DNA of 54,326 nt from Thermoflavimicrobium dichotomicum (GTDB lineage Bacteria > Bacillota > Bacilli > Thermoactinomycetales > Thermoactinomycetaceae), in the NCBI RefSeq assembly GCF_900114055.1, contig NZ_FORR01000022.1:1-54326 (forward strand). Direction: 5' to 3'. A program made the position numbers and the translations under genes. Below, in pieces: positions 8,916 to 16,950 of the stretch. The stretch's first letter is position 1. Each line of letters begins with the position of its first letter. The notes under the pieces were generated by a model, which saw nothing but the letters and a program-made list of their open reading frames with translations, did not search any database and was not told the DNA's origin.

Positions 8916-9434
8916 ATGAAAATCCTTACCGATGAGCAGTACCAACGGGAAAAGGCTAAATTGGAGAAAATGACTGAAGAAAGAGAAAAGATCAGACATG
9001 AGATGGAAAAAGAGGGAGCAAGCGAAGAAGAAATTAAAGTCGCTTTGTTTATGTCTTCTGCTTTCTATGATGATGTCAAATTCAATGTAGAAGAGTATGA
9101 AAAAGCGATTGCTGGTAACTTTGATAAAGAAAATGTCACCACGGATAAACTAGGTTCCTTTCTGATCAAGATGAGAATCTGGAAAGGCATCACGCAAGAA
9201 GAGCTTGTAGAGAAGCTCCATATACCACTCCATCAACTAGAAAAACTCGAACGGGATGAATATCAAGCTCTTCCGCTTGCACAGCTTCATCATCTCTTGT
9301 TTGTGTTGGGTGTAGAGAAATTAAATGTGATTCCAACTGATCCATATCCTCCACAATTCTATGAATGGATGGAGAAACGAAAAACAGATATTGAAACTGC
9401 TGCTACAAAAGAGAAGAAAAAGCAAGCGGGTTAA
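8916..9434 (+). CDS. XRE-family helix-turn-helix protein, possible antitoxin
   Basis: 172 residues. The N-terminal 60 residues form a highly charged helix (EREKIRHEMEKEGASEEEI). An XRE-type helix-turn-helix lies at about 84-140 (LIKMRIWKGITQEELVEKL, then HIPLHQLEKLERDEYQAL). A long helix before a C-terminal HTH is common in antitoxins encoded downstream of their toxin. The ribosome site AAAGGGTG overlaps the stop of the preceding truncated ORF, pointing to former translational coupling. Since the upstream partner is headless, this may be an orphan regulator. It is followed at 9436-9452 by a CCTCTC/GAGAGG palindrome. Confidence 0.65.
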   Translation: MKILTDEQYQREKAKLEKMTEEREKIRHEMEKEGASEEEIKVALFMSSAFYDDVKFNVEEYEKAIAGNFDKENVTTDKLGSFLIKMRIWKGITQEELVEKLHIPLHQLEKLERDEYQALPLAQLHHLLFVLGVEKLNVIPTDPYPPQFYEWMEKRKTDIETAATKEKKKQAG

Positions 9435-9435
9435 T

Positions 9436-9568
9436 CCTCTCAATTTGAGAGGTTCAGCTTTTGACAAAGTCTCCTTTTAGGAGTGGGGCTCCTTTTCCGT
9501 TTCGCTTTCGTTGCTTATATTCGACCAAAAGTCGCTCAACTGGAAAAGGAGAAACTTTATTTGTCAAC
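9436..9568. repeat. Palindromic element copy A
   Basis: The core 9460-9568 starts TTGACAAAG and ends TTTGTCAAC, short terminal inverted repeats. Inside, CTCCTTTTCC pairs with GGAAAAGGAG around a loop containing CGTTGCTTA and AAAAGTCG. A 17-base palindrome (CCTCTC..GAGAGG, 9436-9452) precedes it and may be the terminator of the XRE gene. Copies B, C and D at 17395-17504, 34000-34110 and 35065-35167 share the terminal repeats, arms and parts of the loop. This copy lies between convergent genes. Confidence 0.7.
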
Positions 9569-9709
9569 ATCCTTAAGACGCTAAAAACCAGCTTTTTCTC
9601 TTTACATAAATTATTCATTATGTATATAATAAAAGTGCAGGAACGACCTGAGGTAACCGTATGGATTACACTCAGCAATCGTTCTTGCTTGTTTTATTTA
9701 TAAAAGCAT

Positions 9710-10486
9710 TTAATCACATCTACCGACTACCCCATAAATTTTATCTTTTTTGCATGCTTCATATTCAATTATTTTTTTAAAGTGGTCAAATGCTTTGTTT
9801 ATTTTTCCTTTAATTGCCCATTTTGGTGGAGTTGGATCTTCGAGTTTAAGTAATGAGAAAGCAATAAAATCTACAGCCTGAATAAAATAATCATGGGAAG
9901 AGTCATGAAAAAAAGGATCAGCGATAATTTTATCAAGAGTAATGTTTTTTGTTGCTCTACCGTCTTCCCACATACCATATTTTGATGGAATAGGATTGTA
10001 AATCCGTAGTTTCCTATACAGTTTACGATGAAATGTTTCTAATCCTTTATCAAAAACAACTAACATATGATCATTTTTTTCTTTGACAAACCTATTTAGT
10101 CTGTTAAGTACTGCCTCAATTGCTTTCTCTTCTGCATTTCCTAAGGACATTTTATAGCAAGCATTAATTGTTTTGACCCCGTATCTGTCTAATTTTCCTA
10201 TAACCCCTCGAGTGAAAAGTTTAAAAATACGCGCTCTATCCCTTTTATGAACATCTAAATGTCGAGTTTTACTTCCCTTACCATATGGACGTAACCAACC
10301 TCTCCCAGCTGCTAATTCTCTAGCGTGCAATTCTCTTGATAAGGGAATTTTATATTTCTCTTTTAAGTATTTTCTAAATTCCTTAAGAGCATCAAATACT
10401 TGATTCCATTGACTTTCATGAATAATTAATGCAGAAACTACATAATGATTTTTATCATGTGATTCGTCTAAATAAGCAATATACAA
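9710..10486 (-). CDS. DUF3800 domain protein
   Basis: 258 residues. The start YIAYLDES (D7, E8) and the late QAVDFIAFSLLK segment are the hallmarks of DUF3800, a family with a predicted RNase H-like fold whose acidic residues could form a metal site. Asp residues in VVFDKGLE and in QAVDF are likely ligands. The start is TTG, chosen because AAAGGAGGGTAAAAT lies immediately before it and no in-frame ATG fits. DUF3800 genes are often found in defence islands and prophages; its biochemical activity is not established. It sits between the R-M operon and the right boundary repeat. Confidence 0.8.
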   Translation of the reverse strand: MYIAYLDESHDKNHYVVSALIIHESQWNQVFDALKEFRKYLKEKYKIPLSRELHARELAAGRGWLRPYGKGSKTRHLDVHKRDRARIFKLFTRGVIGKLDRYGVKTINACYKMSLGNAEEKAIEAVLNRLNRFVKEKNDHMLVVFDKGLETFHRKLYRKLRIYNPIPSKYGMWEDGRATKNITLDKIIADPFFHDSSHDYFIQAVDFIAFSLLKLEDPTPPKWAIKGKINKAFDHFKKIIEYEACKKDKIYGVVGRCD

Positions 10487-10589
10487 ATTTTACCCTCCTT
10501 TAGTACTGCAGTTGCCGTATTCTCTGTATACTCAGAGATATTTACTCCTAATGCCACTCAAGCTAACACTATATCAATTTTTTGTAAGC

Positions 10590-10670
10590 TTTCTCCTTCC
10601 CATTAAAAACAACCCCTTTCTTCCGCTATTACAACTTAAACTTTGTCTGGAAGATTATGGGGTCATTATA
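10590..10670. repeat. Right copy of direct repeat bounding the R-M island
   Basis: Partner of 12-95, same orientation. Only the 3' tail of the small acidic gene is present (minus strand, stop at 10633-10635 in the TTGTAA context), so this copy is a scar rather than a second gene. Just before it, 10500-10580 reads on the plus strand TAVAVFSVYSEIFTPNATQA, which looks like the end of a signal peptide with no gene behind it. Confidence 0.75.
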
Positions 10671-11128
10671 GAAGCACTAATTTTTGATCCATTATCTGCA
10701 ATGTTAATCTGACTATCCTTCACATGGGCATGGGAAAAATGACTTTTTTTTACTTGTCATGTTGTCCCTAATAATTATTTTACCATTCTGTATATTCCCA
10801 GGAGAATTATTCTTTAATCAAAAAATATTGATTAACAATAAAATTAATCTTGTTTGTCTAGGTATTTATTCAATATTTGAAGTTATAGTTTGACAAAACT
10901 CTATAGGGAATAAACATACAAAAACTCAAATGAGTATTTTCAAACATGAGTTAATCGATTATCAATAGCAACTGATCAAACCCTTTTTGCCAAAAAGAAA
11001 AAAAAGAGGTCGACCAATTGTCGCCCAAGGAAAACATTAAATGGAATAGTGAAGTATTGAAAACTTGATGTGCTTGTGTAGCCTTATTCAAGGCTTACAG
11101 TTCCTATCTCAAAAAAATTAAGATTCCT
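10671..11128. other. AT-rich intergenic region, no gene seen
   Basis: No ORF with a ribosome site. A short plus-strand tail (KKRGRPIVAQGKH then stop, about 10995-11040) could be a gene end but is too short to assign. The stretch separates the island boundary from the broken argS and is the likely site of decay. No transcription terminator for argS is obvious here. Confidence 0.4.
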
Positions 11129-12819
11129 CTACATTTGTTTTGGTGCCCTTATGTTCAATAATCGAAGCGACTCTTCTAAAACGATTGCAACGGCATAAAC
11201 CATATTTAAACGTGGTTCTTGCTGCTTTTCATCAGAGAGAATACGGACATTGGCATAGTATTGGTTGAATGCACGGGCAAGATCAAGAGCATATCTGGCG
11301 ATTCTTGATGGATCAAATTCTTTCCAGGCATTTCTTACCACATCGTTAAATTCTCCTAGAAGGACAATGATGGGCCAAGCTTCTGCTTCATCCAATGTTA
11401 CATTTTCTGTTGGTGATGTGTAATTCGCTTTTCTCATCAGTGAATGGCAACGAACATGAGTATATTGCAAATATGGTCCTGTTTCACCATCAAAATTGAG
11501 CATGGATTCAAGCGAGAACTCTACATCGTTGGTACGGTAGTGTTTTAAGTCATGAAAAACAACAGCACCAATACCCACTTGCTTTGCTATCTCTTCTTTG
11601 TTTTCGAGGTAGGGGTTTTTATCCTCGATGATTTTTCTGGCCAAATCAATAGCTTCATTGAGTACCTCTTCAAGCAGGATGACACGCCCTTTTCGTGTGG
11701 ACATTTTTTTCCCGTTTTTAAGCATCATTCCAAAGGGAGTGTGAATGATGTCATCGGCCCACTCAACACCAGCTTTTTTCAGGACCAGCTTGAGTTGTTT
11801 AAATTGTAGACTCTGCTCACTTCCCACGACATAAATGGCTTTATCAAAGTGATATTGATTTTTACGATAAAAAGCGGCTGCCAAATCCCGAGTGGCATAT
11901 AAGGTGGCTCCATCCGATTTTTGTATCAGACACGGTGGAAGACCTTCTTCCTCAAGCATCACTACCTGGGCACCTTCGCTTTCTACCAGTAAATCCATCT
12001 CTTTTAACATCTGAATCACTGCATCCATCTTGTCGTTGTAAAAAGCCTCTCCATTAAAAGAATCGAAGGAGATCTCAAGTAAATCATATAGACGTGAAAA
12101 CTCTTTTAAGGATTCTTCACGGAACCATTGCCATAAACGAACGGCTTCAGGATCACATCTTCGAGATTTTTAAATGCACGACTCCCTTCGTCCTCCAATG
12201 CTGGGTCTTATTCAGCTTCTTCATGGAAACGGACGTAGAGCTTTAACAGTTCTGAAATGAGATTTCTCTCGATTGTTTTTTTGTCACCCCATTTCTTATA
12301 GGCAACGATCAGTTTTCCAAATTGGGTGCCCCAGTCTCCTAAGTGGTTAATGCGCACGGTTCTATATCCATTTTTCTCAGCAATGTTGGCAATGGCAGTT
12401 CCAATTACAGTAGATCGGAGGTGACCCATTGAAAAAGGTTTCGCAATATTCGGTGAGGATAAATCAATGGTTACGGTTTTGTTCTTTCCATCTTCATTGG
12501 ATCCGTATTTATTACCTTCTTGAATGATTTTGGATAGTACTTGCTGGCTAACGTAGGCCCGATTTAAAAACACATTTACATATGATCCAACTGCCTCAAC
12601 TTTTGAAAAGAAAGGATCAGAAACGTTAGATGCAATTTCTTCAGCAATGATTTGAGGAGCTTTTTTGTAGATTTTGGCCAGAACGAAACAGGGAAAGGCT
12701 AAATCGCCTAACTCCTGTTTTTTCGGTTTTTCGATGGTCTTTAGAACATCCTCAAGTTTTAGACTGTCATCTAATAGTGTTTTACAAATTTCTTGGGCAA
12801 AAGCCTTTTTATAATCCAT
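11129..12819 (-). pseudogene. argS: Arginyl-tRNA synthetase, broken by a stop and a frameshift
   Basis: Class I arginyl-tRNA synthetase, recognisable end to end: N-terminal domain, HIGH-type motif MGHLRST, INHLGDWGTQFGKL, the KMSKS-type KMSTRKG, and the helical anticodon domain. Two lesions interrupt it. Near 12208 FHEEAE is followed by TAA where a sense codon is expected before DPALEDEG. About 50 bases on (near 12155), one base is missing after NLED, and the next frame reads DPEAVRLWQWFREESLKEF without a gap to the C-terminal half. Start is the second ATG (12819), six bases after AGGAGGA. An intact T-box leader precedes it. Since arginyl-tRNA synthetase is essential, a second functional copy or assembly errors must be supposed. 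Confidence 0.9.
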
Positions 12820-12842
12820 GTCCTTCCTCCTCATGATCTAAA

Positions 12843-13060
12843 TAAAAAAGCGCTCATCTCCAAATATGGAGACGAGCGCTTTAAGCCCGTGGTACCACTC
12901 CGCTTGCACAAATCGGTGCCACTCATTTATGGATAACGGGAAATTTCCTGATTACGCCTACTTCTATCTCCAGAGTACGGTTCGGGAGAGACTTCATACC
13001 AGGCCACCGTCCCTGGCTCGCTAAAAATCCATCTGCTCCGTACTCTCTCCTTCATAGGTG
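12843..13060 (-). promoter_or_regulatory. T-box riboswitch, arginine-type
   Basis: Minus-strand leader with all T-box parts: stem I beginning GAAGGAGAGAGTACGG with AGCGAGCCAGGGACGGTG in the distal part, the specifier region GAACCGTACTCTGGAG, the antiterminator bulge GAGTGGTACCACGG (T-box), and a terminator AAAGCGCTCGTCTCC..GGAGATGAGCGCTTTTTT just before argS. The specifier codon is read as CGT (12977-12979), an arginine codon, agreeing with the gene. The TGGT bulge would pair with an ACCA tRNA end. It senses uncharged tRNA-Arg to permit read-through. Confidence 0.93.
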
Positions 13061-13083
13061 TTTTCGATTTAAATTTGAGTAAC

Positions 13084-13112
13084 ATTGTAAAAAAGAAAAA
13101 TTCAATTGTCAA
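13084..13112 (-). promoter_or_regulatory. Vegetative promoter of the argS T-box transcript
   Basis: TTGACA (13107-13112) and TACAAT (13084-13089) are separated by 17 bases on the minus strand, a near-consensus sigma-A promoter about 25-30 bases before stem I of the T-box. Confidence 0.75.
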
Positions 13113-13199
13113 TTTATTTCAAAAGGAGGAGGAAAACGGAGCAGAATTGCTGTAACCTGCTTCATCAAGCGAATCTTATATCGCCTGGATTCTTGCGCT

Positions 13200-13757
13200 T
13201 CACTTTATCGCGGTTTCCTCTTCCTCGTTTACGATGGCGAGCACCAGATGATCTTCCCATCTCCCGTTTATCTTCACGCTTTTCTTTGCGATGCGCTCTT
13301 TATGAAACCCTGCTTTTTCCAATACTCTGATTGAACCGATGTTATGCTGCATGACTCCTGCTTCAATCCGATGAAGCTTCAGCTCATTGAATGCATAAGA
13401 CACGGCTAGACGGACAGCCTCTGTCATATACCCTTTACCATTATGATCCTTGTCTAGATAATATCCGATCCAGCAACTTTGCAAATGTCCCCGTACTACT
13501 TCTGAAAGTGTAACATTCCCGATTAACTCCCTGGTTTCCATCAGATATATGCCAAATGAGTAAAGTTGATCGAGATTTTTTAATTCACTCTGCTTCCTGA
13601 TTCGATTCAGTTGACCTTCCAAAGTGTAAAAAGCATCATCTCGTAAAGGTGTATACTTTTGAAAGAAGTCCCGATTTTTCAATTCCAGACGCAATAAAGC
13701 TTCTGCATCGGAACTTTCAAGGATTTTCAAAAAGATTTTATTGCCGTTCATTCTCAT
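13200..13757 (-). CDS. GNAT acetyltransferase, RimJ/RimL type
   Basis: 185 residues from the ATG at 13757, which follows AAGGAGGAAAACCAA; the longer open frame upstream is leader. It has the RimJ/RimL order: beta strands with RELIGNVTLSEV, then the acetyl-CoA loop DHNGKGYMTEAVRLAVSYAF, and the late NIGSIRVLEKAGF helix. These enzymes acetylate N-terminal amines of ribosomal proteins or small molecules, including antibiotics; the substrate cannot be told. The gene is preceded by an attenuator-like leader with its own small ORF (13781-14072), which suggests that expression responds to a signal. Confidence 0.88.
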   Translation of the reverse strand: MRMNGNKIFLKILESSDAEALLRLELKNRDFFQKYTPLRDDAFYTLEGQLNRIRKQSELKNLDQLYSFGIYLMETRELIGNVTLSEVVRGHLQSCWIGYYLDKDHNGKGYMTEAVRLAVSYAFNELKLHRIEAGVMQHNIGSIRVLEKAGFHKERIAKKSVKINGRWEDHLVLAIVNEEEETAIK

Positions 13758-13780
13758 TTGGTTTTCCTCCTTTTCTGATG

Positions 13781-13856
13781 AAAATAAAAAAACACCACAG
13801 GCATCCCCTGTGATGTACACATAACTATATGTAAACCACAGGAAAGCGACCTGTGG
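13781..13856 (-). promoter_or_regulatory. Terminator/antiterminator leader of the GNAT gene
   Basis: On the minus strand: hairpin 1 CCACAGG-7-CCTGTGG (13836-13856), then ACATA-TAGT-TATGT, then the terminator CATCACAGG-GGATG-CCTGTGGTG followed by seven T residues, 25 bases before the ribosome site of the GNAT gene. The 3' arm of hairpin 1 with the next base (CCTGTGGT) can instead pair with ATCACAGG of the terminator over 8 bp, destroying both hairpin 1 and the terminator. Such exclusive pairing is the build of a transcription attenuator. Confidence 0.65.
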
Positions 13857-13876
13857 CATTTTCCCATTTTTTCATT

Positions 13877-14008
13877 CTAACCAAAGGATGCCAAGCCGCT
13901 TGAATACCTGATTTTAGGCAGACTTCTCCCATGGTTAGAATTATTAAAGAAAACGGCAGTCGAGTACCCAATACCTTTGGACAAAGACACAAGTGATTTC
14001 TTCTTCAT
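13877..14008 (-). CDS. Putative 43-residue leader peptide (or frameshifted small gene)
   Basis: ATG at 14008 follows a strong ribosome site (AAAGGAGGGTACCCAA). The peptide starts MKKKSLVSLSKGIGYST and ends SGLASFG; it stops 20 bases before hairpin 1 of the attenuator, so a ribosome on it could steer the folding. An alternative: one extra G near the tenth codon hides a longer frame, reading LPFSLIILTMGEVCLKSGI and RMKKWENATGRFPVVYI and ending at 13825 within the leader. Neither product resembles a family I know. Confidence 0.5.
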   Translation of the reverse strand: MKKKSLVSLSKGIGYSTAVFFNNSNHGRSLPKIRYSSGLASFG

Positions 14009-14043
14009 TTGGGTACCCTCCTTTCGTCGTTTTCTTATTTATT

Positions 14044-14072
14044 AGAATACCAATTTAAATTCTGATAAGCAA
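14044..14072 (-). promoter_or_regulatory. Promoter of the leader-GNAT transcript
   Basis: TTGCTT (14067-14072), 17 bases, then TATTCT (14044-14049) on the minus strand. Transcription would begin near 14037 and give a leader of about 280 bases before the GNAT start. Confidence 0.5.
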
Positions 14073-14353
14073 CTGTTAGTTCGAAAAGTAAACTTTATAA
14101 AACGAGGTTGTTGCATAACCATCGAAGTCAACGTCTGGATTTGTGCTGCATTCAATACGAATATTCCTTTGACTGTACCATCTGATACACCATATGAGGA
14201 CATTTTTAATATGAGGGAATGTATCGTATAAATAAGATTCTTCTCAAAATCATCCAGGAAACTATATAAAATATTGTTAATATTATATTTTCGATTTATA
14301 ATTATCAATATAATAAATATAATTAATAAATCTATAAATAGGGAGGTTATCCT

Positions 14354-15496
14354 ATGAAACGTTTTATCCTGTCCGTTTCGTTTTGTGTGCTAGCTGCTAT
14401 CATTGCGTTTAGCCCAAGTAGCCTTGTATTTGCTGAAACAAAAGCAACTCAAGGTCAAGTTCAGAATCAGCTTCAGGTTTCCGAAAAGGATGCGATCAAA
14501 GCTGTCAAGAATTTTTTAAAGCACAGCAATGAGTGGGATAATCAACAGTTAAAAGTATTGGCAAATCTATATGATATTGAAGGCAATCTTACTGCTTACT
14601 ATATAGTAGCTGAGAAGGATGGAAAAGAAGCAGGATATTTCATCAGTTCTTCTACCAGAGATAAATCTCCAGTGATTCAGGGTGGATTAGGAAAAAGCCC
14701 TCTTACACAGAAAGTGAAGAAGGAAATTAGTGCAGGAAATAAAGTGTATTTCTTAGGAGTTTCCGCGCTTGTTGGATATAAGAATGAGAATGAGTTAAGA
14801 AAAGGATTGGAGCTGAAAAGGCAAGAATTAGTCACGAAACTGAAAAAGAAAAAGAAGTTTAAAGATGCAGAAAAAATGGCGAAAGCCCAGCTTAAAAAAC
14901 CTGAAACCTCTCCAGAAAATAACAGGAAATGGGATTTTCTCTTATCAGATGCATCATTCCAAACTCAATCGGTCATTGTGAACTATATCGACATGAATAA
15001 ATTCGTTTTTTTGAATCAAAACCTGGTCAGCTTCAATCCAGAAACTGCTTGCGGTCCGACAGCAGGCGCAATGATGGCGGAGTACTACGAAAATCTGGGA
15101 TTGGGTGTTCGAGGAATCAACTATTATGGTAAAGCAACCAACCTCGTTACACACTTAGAGGAAGAGATGAATACTGGAGTTACTGGAACCTGGCTAGACG
15201 ATTTTAGAGATGGACTGGACCAGCATTTCCAGCATAATGGACAATCCTGGAGTACCTATAGTTTGGATGCTGAAGGAAATTACGCAAAGGTTCGGCAATG
15301 GATTGATGGAAATGCTCCTCTAGCAATCATGCATCAAATTCCATTTGTCGAGTGGCATTGGCAAGTCATCGTTGGATATCGGCTCATTGATGGTTATCCT
15401 TGGCTTAGTGTAGCCGATCCAGCTACTGGAAGCGGTGCGTGGGTTGACTATTATGAAGTAGATGGTTACTCAAGTCTTGTATATACCATTAAATAA
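14354..15496 (+). CDS. Secreted C39-like cysteine peptidase
   Basis: 380 residues with a signal peptide (MKRFILSVSFCVLAAIIAF, cleavage near VFA-ET). Residues 40-190 form a lysine-rich propeptide-like region. The catalytic domain of the C39-like papain fold follows: Cys233 in ETACGPTAGAMMAEYY, His335 in EWHWQVIVGYR and Asp355 in VADPATGSG. Such proteins are exported, often as zymogens; the substrate is unknown. The start is supported by GGGAGGTTATCCT. AT-rich DNA upstream holds no convincing gene. A strong terminator follows. Confidence 0.85.
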   Translation: MKRFILSVSFCVLAAIIAFSPSSLVFAETKATQGQVQNQLQVSEKDAIKAVKNFLKHSNEWDNQQLKVLANLYDIEGNLTAYYIVAEKDGKEAGYFISSSTRDKSPVIQGGLGKSPLTQKVKKEISAGNKVYFLGVSALVGYKNENELRKGLELKRQELVTKLKKKKKFKDAEKMAKAQLKKPETSPENNRKWDFLLSDASFQTQSVIVNYIDMNKFVFLNQNLVSFNPETACGPTAGAMMAEYYENLGLGVRGINYYGKATNLVTHLEEEMNTGVTGTWLDDFRDGLDQHFQHNGQSWSTYSLDAEGNYAKVRQWIDGNAPLAIMHQIPFVEWHWQVIVGYRLIDGYPWLSVADPATGSGAWVDYYEVDGYSSLVYTIK

Positions 15497-15551
15497 GATG
15501 GTAGTCTGGGTATCTTATATGCCACCAGTCAGAGAATAGATATGGTCATGT

Positions 15552-15588
15552 AGCCGTTGGGATATCAAATTCCAACGGCTATTTTTTG
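15552..15588 (+). terminator. Intrinsic terminator of the C39-like peptidase gene
   Basis: AGCCGTTGG and CCAACGGCT form a 9-bp stem with an 11-base loop, followed by ATTTTTT. Confidence 0.85.
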
Positions 15589-15655
15589 ATGCGCTCAGCA
15601 CGGGTATGATCTATCATCTGCTAGTCAAAGGAAAGATTCTTTCACTAATCTTATT

Positions 15656-15979
15656 TCAAACTCCATTGTCAGATTTCCCCTCATAAGTGTTATATTTTCT
15701 GGGTCTGGTAAAGTTGAATTCCATTTTCTTTTTGATGGCTTCCTCAACATCAATGTCAAACATCAGACCAAAATTCATTGCTCTAATGATGATGTCTGCT
15801 ATTTCTTCTGCAATCTTTTCCCTTGCATCATAGCCTTGTTTCTTGATCACATCTGCTAATTCACTGATTTCAGTGTGAGTGAGGGCTATCTTTTCCCAGA
15901 AGACGCCTTTGTCATACCTGAATCCTTTCTCATCAAGCAACTGCTTGACTTGCTCTTGCAATTCTTTGATTCTCAACAT
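15656..15979 (-). CDS. MazG-like nucleotide pyrophosphohydrolase
   Basis: 107 residues from ATG 15979, placed seven bases after TAAGGAG; the upstream ATG (15997) has no ribosome site. The MazG fold signature is seen: helix with EISELADVI (E..E) and, about 17 residues on, EEIADIIIRAMNFG (EE..D), which together bind Mg2+. These enzymes hydrolyse nucleoside triphosphates to monophosphates and pyrophosphate, often clearing abnormal nucleotides. The C-terminus (FNFTRPRKY) is typical of short MazG-like proteins. Single-gene unit, preceding nothing on its strand. Confidence 0.8.
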   Translation of the reverse strand: MLRIKELQEQVKQLLDEKGFRYDKGVFWEKIALTHTEISELADVIKKQGYDAREKIAEEIADIIIRAMNFGLMFDIDVEEAIKKKMEFNFTRPRKYNTYEGKSDNGV

Positions 15980-16126
15980 CCCAAACTCCTTACCCATAAA
16001 GTTTGTAAATAAAAAGATTGCCTATTGTAGCAGTCCCGTTCCACTAAACAAACAGGAAACTCAAAACTTGATGATCTGCGTTCCTGATGTCTTATTTTTC
16101 AGAAAATACACTCTCTTATTGTAGTT

Positions 16127-16708
16127 TTAACTTCCTCTCCACTCTCCTTCTAAAATCTCTTTTTGTATCTCTTTTAATTTAGTTGTATCTCCATAATTTA
16201 CAAAATGAAAATCTGACTTGCTCCAAACTTCCAATGGATACTGCATCAATTCAGGAAAGTCGTACCGTTCCCAAAACCAATGCGCATTCTCGACTAAATC
16301 TTCGACATGACAAACACAGGTTATTCCTGCAAAACTGATGCCGATTCTTTTTTTAATTAGCTCTTCCATTTTTTCGAACTTGCCTGCCACTCCCAATGCC
16401 TTCACTCGAATATATAAATCAACGGCTTTTGGTGGCATCCCTAGGCATAGTCCCAATATTCTTTCAAATTCAAGGCTATTCCATGGAATTCCCTTCGTTT
16501 TTTTGAGAAACCCCCGCTTGTGTGCCTCTGAATGAAAAAACAGATAAAGATGCTTATGACGAATAAAGAACGGATGAAACAGAAGCTCGTCCAGCTCTGA
16601 CTCAGTAGCGAGAAGCATGGGCTTATACCCCATCTTGAAGGCATCAATGGCTTGTAACACATAATATATTTTCCCATCTACTTCATTAGGTAAAAATTTC
16701 CCACACAA
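16127..16708 (-). CDS. Hypothetical cytosolic protein
   Basis: 193 residues, no signal peptide or membrane segment, rich in aromatic residues (HPFFIRHKHLYLFFHSEAHK; NAHWFWERYDFPELM). It starts at TTG, supported by GGAGGAGAAAG just before it. Conserved-looking features are paired Cys/His (GITCVCHVEDLVENAHW), but no known metal motif. I do not recognise the family. It reads toward the MazG gene with a gap of about 150 bases. Confidence 0.6.
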   Translation of the reverse strand: MCGKFLPNEVDGKIYYVLQAIDAFKMGYKPMLLATESELDELLFHPFFIRHKHLYLFFHSEAHKRGFLKKTKGIPWNSLEFERILGLCLGMPPKAVDLYIRVKALGVAGKFEKMEELIKKRIGISFAGITCVCHVEDLVENAHWFWERYDFPELMQYPLEVWSKSDFHFVNYGDTTKLKEIQKEILEGEWRGS

Positions 16709-16785
16709 ACTTTCTCCTCCAATGTCTTTTGGTTTCCCTACAACTTTTACCCTTTTCTCTATTTTTCACTCCTATTTAGTTAATA

Positions 16786-16834
16786 GCGATCAAACCCCCA
16801 AACCCTATTTCAAAAAGGTTGGGGGTTCGCCAAT
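16786..16834. terminator. Hairpin upstream of ymaF
   Basis: AACCCCCAAACC (16793-16804) pairs with GGTTGGGGGTT (16817-16827), flanked by GATC..CAATC. The hairpin at 21547-21607 has the same layout (ATTGACAAC..AACCCC / GGGGTT..CAATC), so the two may be related small elements rather than plain terminators. No long T run on either side. Confidence 0.5.
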
Positions 16835-16950
16835 CATTCTATGGGTCGATGATACAAAATGTCATGTTCAAGAGCAAAAATAAACTGGCATGAATATACT
16901 GCTAATCATGAATAAACAAATCAATCATAGGATTTGGAGGTAAATGTACG

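Noticed and set aside
9454-9703. ORFs on both strands across palindromic copy A
   Set aside because: They arise from the palindrome; equivalent ORFs at copies B and D are not conserved as proteins.
12140-12215. Programmed frameshift in argS
   Set aside because: A stop codon and a separate one-base loss about 50 bases apart do not fit a single recoding event, and other argS genes are not known to use one.
14042-14308. 88-codon minus-strand ORF between the GNAT leader and the C39 peptidase gene
   Set aside because: No ribosome site, very AT-rich, covers the leader promoter; its part FVLNAA vaguely resembles the 27704-28005 family at DNA level, too weak to claim.
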